From: CAZTTH01 sp964615975
GTDB lineage: Bacteria > Verrucomicrobiota > Lentisphaeria > JABSQK01 > JAJFLO01
Reading direction: 5' to 3'
Assembly: GCA_964615975.1 (NCBI GenBank)
Contig: CAZTTH010000056.1
Span: 1-21,189 of the forward strand
DNA length: 21,189 bases
Below, one piece after another: positions 7,742-15,601 of this stretch (positions are counted from its first letter, which is position 1; every line of letters starts with the position of its first letter). The notes beneath the pieces were generated by a model. The model was not told the origin of the DNA. It saw nothing but the letters and a program-made list of their open reading frames with translations, and made no database searches. The translations under genes and the position numbers were made by a program.

Positions 7742-8521
7742 ATGTCCACCGTTCTGACTTTCAATCTCATTCATTTTCCTGAAATCGATTCGACCAATCT
7801 CCATGCCCGGCGCGAAATCGCGGTGCTGGCTTCCGGCACGGTGATTGTTGCCGACCGCCAATCACAGGGACGGGGCCGGCATGGCCGCTCCTGGCACTCA
7901 CCGCCCGGCGGCAATCTCTACGCTTCACTGATTTTGAAGTCACACGCCTGCGCGCTTGATTTTACTCTGGTTCCCCGCCTGATGGCTCTGGCGATCCATG
8001 CGGCAGTCAATGAAATCGGGGTTAATAACTGCTGGATAAAATGGCCCAATGACATCATGGTCGCGGATCGCAAATTAGCGGGATTGCTCTGCGAACAAAC
8101 ATCCCTGCCTCATGGCGAAGAGACATTGATTGTCGGCTTCGGAGTGAATTTGAATTTGACCGCGGAGCAAATGACCGCCATTGATCAACCCGCCACTTCC
8201 GTGTTCAGTGAAACCCAAACCACGATTTGTCCGCTTGAATTTCTCCAGCAGATTCTTGCCTTCTTCGATGAATTTGGTTATCTGGCGGCACAGGATGATG
8301 GGGAAGAAGAAATCCAGCGCCGCTGGAAACAAAGCAGCCGGCTATTGGGCAAAACGGTGCGCTTACACGATCTCCATGATGGCGACATCGTTGGAACCGT
8401 GATCGACTTGGAAAAAGATGGCAGCCTGGTCATTGTATTGCCATCCGGAAAACAACAACGATTCATCAGCGGCACGGTTTCCCTGCGCTGGGAAAGAACT
8501 GACAGGCAGAAAGAACAATGA
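7742..8521 (+). CDS. birA: Biotin-[acetyl-CoA-carboxylase] ligase, monofunctional
   Basis: This enzyme activates biotin with ATP to biotinyl-5'-AMP and transfers it to the carrier lysine of biotin-dependent carboxylases in the cytoplasm. The catalytic domain shows STN (17-19), the adenylate-binding loop GRGRHGR (43-49), KWPNDI (100-105) and the conserved lysine in RKLAGLL (K111). A small C-terminal SH3-like domain occupies about 210-252 (LLGKTVRL to FISGTVSL). At 259 residues with the catalytic motif near the N-terminus, it lacks the winged-helix DNA-binding domain of the bifunctional type, so it is a class I ligase and not a repressor. No good ribosome-binding site is visible, and it may be translated by coupling to corA. 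Its stop overlaps the next start (ATGA, 8518-8521). Confidence 0.95.
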   Translation: MSTVLTFNLIHFPEIDSTNLHARREIAVLASGTVIVADRQSQGRGRHGRSWHSPPGGNLYASLILKSHACALDFTLVPRLMALAIHAAVNEIGVNNCWIKWPNDIMVADRKLAGLLCEQTSLPHGEETLIVGFGVNLNLTAEQMTAIDQPATSVFSETQTTICPLEFLQQILAFFDEFGYLAAQDDGEEEIQRRWKQSSRLLGKTVRLHDLHDGDIVGTVIDLEKDGSLVIVLPSGKQQRFISGTVSLRWERTDRQKEQ

Positions 8522-9615
8522 AAATTATCTGTTGGCATATCTTCAAGCACGTCGTCATCGCCTTCCTCATCACCATGGGGGTGGCCACCTTTGTTCTGTT
8601 GATTGGACAATTCGCCCGGGTTTTCGATATGGTGTCGCGGGGTGCGCCCTTGATGGCATTGTTGAGCTATATCGTCTTGCGCCTGCCCCAAACTTTATGT
8701 TATACCATTCCGATCGGGCTCTTCATTTCCACCGTTTTTGTATTCAATCGCCTTTCTGAGGAAAATGAAATCCTGGCCCTGCGTGCCAGCGGTCTGAATT
8801 TATTGCAAATTTCAGCCCCGGTCTTGTTTTTGGGATTGATCCTGAGCCTGCTCTGTGTCAAGCTGCAGATCGACTGGGCGCCCAACTGCAACTACCTGGC
8901 CAAAACCCAAATTCGGCATGAAGGAGTTAAAAATCCGCAATTGTTGATCGAAGCGGGACAGTTCGTCGAAATTTTCACCGGCTATATCGTTTATGTCGGC
9001 AGCAAGGAAAACGATATGCTCTCCGATATTCATCTTTATGTCCTGGATGAACAGAATCGGATCCAGGAAAAGATCAATGCTCATCATGGCCGGATGGTCG
9101 TTAAAGAGGAGCTGCAAAAGCTTGAATTGACCCTGTCTCAGGCAACCATTGAAACCAGCGATCCGAATCATCCCGCCGATGCGACTAAAAACAAGCGGAT
9201 TCAAGGCGAAACCCTCACCATCCCATTGGATTACAGCAATCAAATCAACCGCAAATCCGTCATCCGGCGGATCAGTGAAATGCGCCTGTCCCAGATCCTG
9301 GCGCACCTGCAGATTTTAACTGAGCGCGGGATCGAAACCACTCCTTTATACTTCGAAATCCTGCATCGGGCGGCGATATCCCTCAGTCCGTTCTCATTTG
9401 TGCTGCTGGCATTGCCGCTTGGGATCAAGGCACAACGGCGCGATTCGTACAGCCATCTGGTGGTTTGCGTGCTGGCGCCATTTGCCTATTACACCTTCTA
9501 TTCCTTGTTCGAAACCTGGGGGAATAATCCCATCCCTTACTGGGAATACCTCATCTGGCTGCCCAACATCATTTTCCAGATTTCCGGACTCTATCTCTTC
9601 TGGCGCAAACGGTAA
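8518..9615 (+). CDS. LptF/LptG (YjgP/YjgQ) family lipopolysaccharide export permease
   Basis: This is a membrane subunit of the LptBFGC ABC machine, which extracts lipopolysaccharide from the inner membrane and feeds it to the periplasmic Lpt bridge. At 365 residues it fits the family. Three transmembrane helices lie near the N-terminus (about 12-31, 61-78, 100-118), then a periplasmic jellyroll-type domain (about 120-284), then three C-terminal helices (about 285-303, 314-332, 340-362). The family signature RLPQTLCYTIPIGLFIS and the coupling-helix segment RLSEENEILALRASG (about 78-92) are clear. LptF and LptG are hard to tell apart by eye, so I give no symbol, and no partner gene is in the window. 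The ATGA overlap with birA implies coupled translation. The start has only a weak AGAAAGAA site. Confidence 0.9.
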   Translation: MKIICWHIFKHVVIAFLITMGVATFVLLIGQFARVFDMVSRGAPLMALLSYIVLRLPQTLCYTIPIGLFISTVFVFNRLSEENEILALRASGLNLLQISAPVLFLGLILSLLCVKLQIDWAPNCNYLAKTQIRHEGVKNPQLLIEAGQFVEIFTGYIVYVGSKENDMLSDIHLYVLDEQNRIQEKINAHHGRMVVKEELQKLELTLSQATIETSDPNHPADATKNKRIQGETLTIPLDYSNQINRKSVIRRISEMRLSQILAHLQILTERGIETTPLYFEILHRAAISLSPFSFVLLALPLGIKAQRRDSYSHLVVCVLAPFAYYTFYSLFETWGNNPIPYWEYLIWLPNIIFQISGLYLFWRKR

Positions 9616-9687
9616 GCGGATTCAATTTGCAAGTGAACCATTCTCCTCTATCCTCATTGCTTGAGGAAACAAAGTTGTTATCACCGA

Positions 9688-9877
9688 TTATACTCATCGT
9701 CATCGAGTTTTCGAAATTCGCCATTGATGGGAAGTTGGTAGTAAGGCACGACCAGTGCCGTGAGCGACTGGGCATGCACGCATAAGAACGCCACTAGTCG
9801 TGGCTGACTACGAACGTCTGCTCCTCAAGCATACCAGCGATCTATTTTCGAAAACTTGATGATAATAGGGATATAAC
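9688..9877. repeat. Palindromic intergenic repeat, copy B (inverted relative to copy A)
   Basis: This is the second copy of the 190-bp repeat, in the 312-bp gap between the converging permease and glycosyltransferase genes. The 89-bp core at 9733-9821 is the reverse complement of copy A with about 8 differences. Inner arms 9738-9757 and 9792-9811 pair at 17 of 20 positions. Here outer inverted repeats are clear: 9689-9717 and 9845-9875 are inverted copies built around TTTCGAAAAC followed by T/CGATGA-like sequence and ending in TATA. The nested palindromes, the absence of a gene and the intergenic placement suggest a non-autonomous mobile element or a BIME-type repeat. Outside the repeat, the rest of the gap (9616-9687, 9878-9927) shows nothing else. 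Confidence 0.85.
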
Positions 9878-9927
9878 CATAACCAAGGGCGGGCGCTGAA
9901 TTACCGATGGCAACATTGCACCCTTCA

Positions 9928-11016
9928 TCAGTCGGTTCTGCCGTTGAGAATTTGATCATAAACCTGGAAATGCCTCTGCGCCACCTGTTCCCAGGTGCGG
10001 GAAAGCGCGACGTCAATGCCAGCCGCCAGGGATGGAGCAGAATGCGGGTCGCGCCAGAATGCGGTGAGGGCATTCACCCAGTTGTCCGGGAGATTGGGAT
10101 CGACAATGGCGAGGCATTGAGGGTGTTGCCGGATCAGATCGCCAATACCATCAGTTTTCGCTGTGAAGACCGGCAGTCCCGCGCACATCGCCTCCAGTAT
10201 CACATTGGCCTGTCCTTCCCAGCGGGAAGGCAGGACAAAAATGTTTGCGTCGCGATAACACGCGACCATATCCCGGCGTTTGATAAAACCGAGCCACTCG
10301 ACCCGATCATCGATTTGCAAATCTCGCGCTAGTTGAAACAAGGCATCCTGGTATTGCTGGTCCGGCGCCGCGCCGGCGAATTGCCAGCGCCAGGGAATCT
10401 CGGCAGGAAGCAATGCCAGTGTCCGCAATAGGATATCGATGCCCTTTTGCCTGGTGATCCGGCCAATTGTCAATCCTTTGAGATGGTGAAAATCGCGCCT
10501 ATGGTCCGCCTGATTGAAAAAATTGAAATCCACCCCGTTTTCGATTATGGTGCATTTTCGCTGGGGTACACCCAGGCGGCCGCAGGCAAACTGCATGACT
10601 TCACTCGAAACACACAAGAAATGTGCCGCCCGGCTGCCAGTCCAGCGATCGAGAAGAACATGGGACCAGCGGGGCTCCACAACTCGCAAGCTGGATACCA
10701 ACGGAATGGAGCGTGGAGCAGCCAAACGGACAAAGAAATTGGCATGGAACAGCCATGAATGAATGATATCCGGCTGGAGTTTCGCGATCATCCGGCGCAA
10801 TGATCCGAGACGGTGGAGGCGCCACCAATTGCGCAGTGCGATATCCTGCACCGGGATCCCATGACTGGCCAAACGAGTGGCCACATCCCCATCGCTGCCA
10901 AAGCAGCATGCCACATGCACATCATCACCGCGTTGTTGCAAGCGAATCGCCACCTCTCCCAGAGCGTTTTCCGCGCCCCCCTCATGCAACTCGGTGATGA
11001 CCAATAATATCTTCAT
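9928..11016 (-). CDS. Family 4 glycosyltransferase
   Basis: This is a GT-B-fold glycosyltransferase of 362 residues that would transfer a sugar from a nucleotide donor onto a surface glycan or lipid at the cytoplasmic face of the membrane. The N-terminal Rossmann domain begins MKILLVITELHEGGAENAL, with the GGAE acceptor-loop signature at about 13-16. The C-terminal domain begins around 180 (LKGLTIGRITRQKGIDILL). The GT4 E-x7-E motif is E267 and E275 (WEGQANVILEAMCAGLPV), where the second Glu contacts the donor nucleotide. No transmembrane helix is evident. The start overlaps the stop of the upstream SLOG-fold gene by ATGA (11013-11016), so the two are translationally coupled. Donor and acceptor sugars cannot be read from the sequence. 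A role in lipopolysaccharide or exopolysaccharide synthesis is the usual one. Confidence 0.93.
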   Translation of the reverse strand: MKILLVITELHEGGAENALGEVAIRLQQRGDDVHVACCFGSDGDVATRLASHGIPVQDIALRNWWRLHRLGSLRRMIAKLQPDIIHSWLFHANFFVRLAAPRSIPLVSSLRVVEPRWSHVLLDRWTGSRAAHFLCVSSEVMQFACGRLGVPQRKCTIIENGVDFNFFNQADHRRDFHHLKGLTIGRITRQKGIDILLRTLALLPAEIPWRWQFAGAAPDQQYQDALFQLARDLQIDDRVEWLGFIKRRDMVACYRDANIFVLPSRWEGQANVILEAMCAGLPVFTAKTDGIGDLIRQHPQCLAIVDPNLPDNWVNALTAFWRDPHSAPSLAAGIDVALSRTWEQVAQRHFQVYDQILNGRTD

Positions 11017-11510
11017 AGCCTGGCAATCAAAACTTCTTGCAAAAACGCATATGCCACTTCCTCAATCCACGGGATCACGGTGGCGCTCGGACCGGCGACA
11101 TTGAGGGTCTCAATGTCATGGTCTCTCAACCATTTCCTGATCCTTTCCCGAGCGGTAGATGATTCGAGGGCAGATACCAGCAAGGGCCGACCCAATCGCC
11201 GCGTGCAGCTCATCGTCCATGCCGTCCCCGGATCGGGAATGAGCAACGCTTTTGGCGCCAAAACCAGGGTCGCGTCCGCATCGCGGACATTCCATTCCGT
11301 ACGTTGTGAGCGCGGAATATGCGGGGCGTCGGGGCTGCATTCAACCGGTGTTTCCTGTAAACCGAATGTCGCGGCTATCACCCCAGCAATATCTTTTTGT
11401 CCCGGCGGACACCAACCACCGGTTTCCAATCCCATCACGCGCGCAGCCCGCAAAGCCGCCTGATCGACCCCGGTCTGACCACCGGAAATTATTCTTTTGA
11501 GCGCAAACAT
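11013..11510 (-). CDS. YpsA-like SLOG-fold protein (annotated in databases as putative molybdenum carrier)
   Basis: The protein of about 165 residues begins almost directly with the nucleotide-binding loop ISGGQTGVDQAAL (about 7-19), followed by GGWCPPGQKD. This is the pattern of the circularly permuted YpsA group of the SLOG superfamily, once named molybdenum carrier from a distant structural likeness. SLOG proteins bind nucleotides or nucleotide-derived ligands; the function of this group is not settled. A later NVRDADATLVLAP strand and the GTAWTM segment fit the rest of the fold. I chose the ATG at 11510 because it lies just before the conserved loop and has an AGGT site. In-frame ATGs at 11522 and 11564 are alternatives. 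The stop overlaps the glycosyltransferase start by four bases. Metal binding should not be assumed. Confidence 0.8.
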   Translation of the reverse strand: MFALKRIISGGQTGVDQAALRAARVMGLETGGWCPPGQKDIAGVIAATFGLQETPVECSPDAPHIPRSQRTEWNVRDADATLVLAPKALLIPDPGTAWTMSCTRRLGRPLLVSALESSTARERIRKWLRDHDIETLNVAGPSATVIPWIEEVAYAFLQEVLIARL

Positions 11511-11837
11511 TGTAACCTGCATCTCTTTTTTAGGTAAAAAATAATCAGCAGACCACCTCATCATCGAGTAAAGCAGTCATTTATCAATATGCATGAACAA
11601 ATCTTCATCTGCAAGGATGCCTAGTTTAGCTGATGCGAGACGGCATACCGGAAGCATACAGGGTCAGGTTCATTGCCATAAGGCAGTCTGTTATCCGGAG
11701 CGACGAAGATGGACCGGAAAGGGATTTCCCGGGCAGTATTAAAATCATGAGGAGAACATTGTCGGGATCGAAACAGTAGGGGGTTATGATTATGAATCAT
11801 GATCCGATATCGGGCATCAAAGACGTCAGGATTGCCG
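11511..11837. other. Intergenic region between the sensor operon and the SLOG gene
   Basis: This stretch of 327 bp has no supported gene. It should hold the end of the kinase operon and the promoter of the SLOG-glycosyltransferase pair. A weak minus-strand promoter candidate is TTGCAG (11614-11609) and CATATT (11591-11586) with a 17-bp spacer. Small dyads are present at 11786-11800 (6-bp stem) and 11804-11813 (the perfect palindrome CCGATATCGG). Neither has a following T-run, so no intrinsic terminator is supported. Confidence 0.5.
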
Positions 11838-14783
11838 TTACGCTAAGCCTTTTGATTGGTCTTCATCCAAGCGTAACCGGAGGGTTTGCAACAAATGTCC
11901 CGGGGTATAGGGCTTCTGCAAGAAGTCATACCCTTCCTGTAATGAAGGAATACCGTCGCGAATGCCGAGATTATAGCCGCTGCAAAGGATTATACGTAAA
12001 TGGGGATTTTCGGATTGCAGTTTTTTAGCCAAATCATAACCATTCATCCCACCCGGCATGACAATATCAGTTAATAACAGATCGATGCGACCGGAATGGC
12101 TCTTCCAGACATCCAATGCCTCATTGCCAGTGCGGGCGGCCAATACCTCATAACCCTGCTCCTCCAGCACCATTTTCACCATTACCGATAAACCGGGATC
12201 ATCTTCCACCATCAAGATGGTTTCATGCCCGACCAGTGCAAGATCATCTCCCATAAGATTGAATTGAGCTTTTTGGGCGGGCGAGGATTCTTCGCTGGCT
12301 GGCAGATAAATTATAAAGGTCGTGCCTTCCCCAATCTTGCTGGACACCTCGATCCAGCCACGATGTTGGCGGACAATGCCATAAACAGTTGCCAACCCCA
12401 GGCCGGTGCCTTTGCCGACTTCCTTGGTGGTGTAAAAGGGGTCGAAAATTCGCGGGAGAATTTCAGGCGCGATACCACAGCCAGAATCTCTCACGGTTAA
12501 TTTAATAAAATCACCATTATAGGATTCAAAACCATGCTTATGATGTGTATCCCGGATACTCGTAATCTTGCTGAATGAGGTCGCGATGATCAATTTGCCC
12601 CCATCCGACATGGCATCACGGGCATTGACGATCAAATTCATCACTATTTGCTCGATCATTCCGGGATCGGCACGGATTAAGGGCAAATCACTCCCATATA
12701 TGAATTCCATTTCAATATCTTCGCCGACGATGCGATGCAGCATTTTAGCCAGATTTGCGATCAACTCGTTAAGGTTGAGATTCTTGAGTTGCGGCGCCTG
12801 TTTGCGGCTGAATAACAGCAATTGCCGGGTGAGATTGGCGGCCCGGTCGGCGGCATTATTGATTTCTTTTAAGAAACTGCTGAAAGTATCGTAGCCCCGT
12901 GTTTTGGTCATCAACAATGTGGTGTTGCCGATGATGATGGTCAGCAGGTTGTTGAAGTCATGTGCCACCCCCGCAGCGAGCTGTCCGATCGATTCCATTT
13001 TCTGTGCCTGCCGCAACTCGATTTCGAGCTGTTTGCGATCGGTTACATCGCGGCCGATCCCCATGACCCCGATGATGGATTGATGATTGTTCTGCGGGGT
13101 CACGGTAAATTCGATGTTGACAAATTCATGGGAAGCAGTTTGCAAGCGCAGCTCAAACGAGGGCGGACGTTCCCCCTGAATCACCCGGTTGAATATCTCC
13201 ATGGCATGGGCGAGATCATCGGGATGGATGAGGGCGGGGAATTCACGTCCGATCCAGGCGTCGCGCGGAAATCCGGTGATCGTCTCGAATATGGGATTCA
13301 GGGATTGAATGACCTGATCCAAGCTGATGGTAAAAATAATATCGCGGGCGGTTTCGATGAGTTCACGATACCGTTCATCGCTCTTTGTGAGTTCGTCCTC
13401 CACCGCTTTGCGGACGCTAATATCACGGATCACCGCCAGGACACCATCATGATCGAGATATTTAAACCGTGTCGAAATCACTTCAGCGGAAAATGGTGTG
13501 CCATCTTTCTGTATCAACATCTGTTCCATCGGCGTATTGGATTCGCGTGAATCGAGCAAACGCAGACGATCCCTGACCATCGGCTGATAATCAGGATGGA
13601 TGAAATCATAAATCGATTTCCCCAACAAATCAGCGTTGTCTTTCACACCAAAGAGTTCGAGCGCCGTCTGGTTACAAAAGACAAAATGTTCATCGCATAC
13701 AATGACAATCCCATCCGGCGAAAATTCCACCAGACGACGATAGCGGTCTTCGCTTTCCACAAGCTTTGCTTCAACCCGTTGTCGCTCAATTATTTCCTGC
13801 TCAAGCTTGCGGGCATGAATTTTGACGTCCTCATACAACGATCCGTTTTCGAAGATTCTCCCGACCTGAGAGGCGAGTATCCGGGAGAGTCCTTCATCTT
13901 CTTCATTAAATTCAGCCGCGCCCAATTTGTCCACCAGACAGATCCAACCAAAGACATTGACCAGAGACAGGATGGGGGCGCATAACAGCGAAAACACTGA
14001 CGGATAGGCTGCCGGGAACCCAATATCCATTGGACGACCGGACTCATTGCGCAAGCGGCAGGGGAGCTTGGTTTTCAGCACCTGATCGTAGATCGGAGTA
14101 TGAATATCCTGATTTTTCAGTTGGGATACAATTTCCGGACTCAAGCCGTTGGCAAACCAATAACGAACCTGGCGCGTCTTTAAGTCCAGCACACAGACCA
14201 CTGAATATTTGGCTCCGATTATTTTCCGGGTATCAATGGTAAAATTACGCAGCAATTGTTCCGGATCCGGTTCCGTGGCAAATTTCAATCCCAATTCAAT
14301 CATGGCGCTGAGCCGGGGTATAGCCAAATCCGCTTTTTGCGCTAATTTGGAGGTCAACAAACTCAAATGTTCGCGTTGAAACTCTCCGATCGCCGGCGGC
14401 AGCATCAGCGCTTGAACCACGCCCAGGACGGTATTGACAGTATTGATGATAACCTCGGGTTCGGCGGGTTTGGAAATAATGTGCGATACCCCACAGGCAC
14501 GGGACAAATTACGCACTTCGCTTTCGATATAGGATGCGGTATAAAAAATCACCGGAGTTTGCTGGAATTGAGGTAATTCACGGAGTCGACGGACAAATTC
14601 AAAGCCATCCATGGTCGGCATCAACAAATCGGCGATAATCAATTCCGGTTGCTGTTTCTGCACGGCGATCAGGGCTTCAGCGCCATCAACGGCCTGACTC
14701 ATCTGATGATTGCAATATCCCAAAACGGTGACCACGAGATCACGCGCCGCCGGATCATCATCTACTACCAGTACATTGGCCAT
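11838..14783 (-). CDS. Hybrid sensor histidine kinase, REC-GAF-PAS-PAS-HisKA-HATPase-REC
   Basis: This is a cytoplasmic hybrid kinase of 981 residues. Domains in order: receiver at about 3-120 with acceptor D52 (phosphorylation switch residues T82 and K105); GAF-like ligand domain at about 160-315; a coiled linker at about 316-345; PAS at about 346-462; PAS at about 470-586; the HisKA dimerisation helix with phospho-acceptor H608 in VAHDFNN; HATPase with the N box (N720), DSGCG (766-770) and GTGLGL (792-797); and a C-terminal receiver at about 855-975 with D906 and K957. All catalytic residues are intact. I chose the ATG at 14783, which has an AGGAGG site and leaves 2 nt after the preceding stop; a GTG at 14813 would overlap the upstream gene. 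No transmembrane segment is seen. The N-terminal receiver probably takes input from the kinase encoded two genes upstream, which is inference. Confidence 0.95.
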   Translation of the reverse strand: MANVLVVDDDPAARDLVVTVLGYCNHQMSQAVDGAEALIAVQKQQPELIIADLLMPTMDGFEFVRRLRELPQFQQTPVIFYTASYIESEVRNLSRACGVSHIISKPAEPEVIINTVNTVLGVVQALMLPPAIGEFQREHLSLLTSKLAQKADLAIPRLSAMIELGLKFATEPDPEQLLRNFTIDTRKIIGAKYSVVCVLDLKTRQVRYWFANGLSPEIVSQLKNQDIHTPIYDQVLKTKLPCRLRNESGRPMDIGFPAAYPSVFSLLCAPILSLVNVFGWICLVDKLGAAEFNEEDEGLSRILASQVGRIFENGSLYEDVKIHARKLEQEIIERQRVEAKLVESEDRYRRLVEFSPDGIVIVCDEHFVFCNQTALELFGVKDNADLLGKSIYDFIHPDYQPMVRDRLRLLDSRESNTPMEQMLIQKDGTPFSAEVISTRFKYLDHDGVLAVIRDISVRKAVEDELTKSDERYRELIETARDIIFTISLDQVIQSLNPIFETITGFPRDAWIGREFPALIHPDDLAHAMEIFNRVIQGERPPSFELRLQTASHEFVNIEFTVTPQNNHQSIIGVMGIGRDVTDRKQLEIELRQAQKMESIGQLAAGVAHDFNNLLTIIIGNTTLLMTKTRGYDTFSSFLKEINNAADRAANLTRQLLLFSRKQAPQLKNLNLNELIANLAKMLHRIVGEDIEMEFIYGSDLPLIRADPGMIEQIVMNLIVNARDAMSDGGKLIIATSFSKITSIRDTHHKHGFESYNGDFIKLTVRDSGCGIAPEILPRIFDPFYTTKEVGKGTGLGLATVYGIVRQHRGWIEVSSKIGEGTTFIIYLPASEESSPAQKAQFNLMGDDLALVGHETILMVEDDPGLSVMVKMVLEEQGYEVLAARTGNEALDVWKSHSGRIDLLLTDIVMPGGMNGYDLAKKLQSENPHLRIILCSGYNLGIRDGIPSLQEGYDFLQKPYTPGHLLQTLRLRLDEDQSKGLA

Positions 14784-14785
14784 GA

Positions 14786-15598
14786 TTACCCGCCCTCCTG
14801 ATTGATCAGACACGTTGCGATTTCCCTGAGTAACTCTTCCGGTTCGATGGGACGAAAAAGAAAGCGCGCCGCGCCCAATGCCAATCCGCGCGTTCGCGCC
14901 TCTTCAGTGCAATGAGTTGAGGTGATAAAGATAAACGGTATTTCTTTCAGCTTTGCGTCCCCCTTGAGGTGAGCGAGAAACTCAAAACCATCGCCATCAG
15001 CCATTTCGATATCGGAGATGATCAGATCGGGCAGGTTCAGACGGAGGTGCGCCAGCGCTTCGGTCATGGATTCGGCCGTTATGACCGTATACCCCAAGGG
15101 TTCGAATATGCTGCGTTTCAGGATCAGATTTACAGGTCGGTCGTCCACCACCAGGATGGTCAGATGGTTTGTCGGCGCCCTGGATGGCGTTGCACTGGGG
15201 TTTCTCAAACCGATATCTCGCGTCCGCGTTTTCGCACTTAAAAACGCTTCGATTTGGGGCACAAACGTTTCTGGATCGATCGGTTTTGAAATATAACCGT
15301 TAAATCCGGCGGCGAGGATGCGATCACGGTCGCCGACCATGGCCACTGCGGTAACCGCCACCAGCGGAATAGCCTGAAATTCTTTTTCTGCCTTGATCAT
15401 GGATGCGAAAACATACCCATCCATGCCCGGTAATTGAATATCACAGACAATGAGATCAGGCAGTTCATCATAGATGAGCTCCAACCCCTCCTCAGCGGAT
15501 AAGGCGATCATCAAGGTATACCCATAAACATTCAGGAGATAACTCATCAATTCCAGGTTTGCGGGATTGTCTTCGATGATTAATATTCGTGCCGACAT
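14786..15598 (-). CDS. Tandem double-receiver response regulator without output domain
   Basis: This protein of 270 residues consists of two CheY-like receiver domains joined by a Ser/Thr/Pro/Arg-rich linker at about 123-145. The first (about 3-120) has the acidic pair E9/D10, acceptor D53, T83 and K105, so it looks fully active. The second (about 147-265) has V-D152-D153 and acceptor D196, but the invariant lysine is arginine (R249 in LFRPIEP) and the usual MP-x-MDG loop reads MADGDG. Its phosphorylation or switching may therefore differ. There is no DNA-binding, GGDEF or other effector, so it should work as a phosphate shuttle, a sink or a protein-interaction module. It sits between two kinases, with an AAGGAG site and a 3-nt gap after the upstream kinase stop, a position that suits a relay role. 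Confidence 0.93.
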   Translation of the reverse strand: MSARILIIEDNPANLELMSYLLNVYGYTLMIALSAEEGLELIYDELPDLIVCDIQLPGMDGYVFASMIKAEKEFQAIPLVAVTAVAMVGDRDRILAAGFNGYISKPIDPETFVPQIEAFLSAKTRTRDIGLRNPSATPSRAPTNHLTILVVDDRPVNLILKRSIFEPLGYTVITAESMTEALAHLRLNLPDLIISDIEMADGDGFEFLAHLKGDAKLKEIPFIFITSTHCTEEARTRGLALGAARFLFRPIEPEELLREIATCLINQEGG

Positions 15599-15601
15599 GA
15601 A

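Noticed and set aside
8418..8759. Open frame of 113 codons bridging birA and the permease
   Set aside because: It overlaps two well-supported genes in another frame and shows no family features.
9907..10332. Open frame of 141 codons on the plus strand
   Set aside because: It lies antisense to the glycosyltransferase, whose family motifs cover the same stretch, and it has no recognisable domain.
12960..13550. Open frame of 196 codons on the plus strand
   Set aside because: It is antisense to the PAS region of the hybrid kinase, and its composition fits a shadow of the real gene.
14784..14813. GTG start for the REC-first hybrid kinase overlapping the double-receiver gene
   Set aside because: The ATG at 14783 has a better ribosome-binding site (AGGAGG) and places the receiver motif at the usual distance from the N-terminus.
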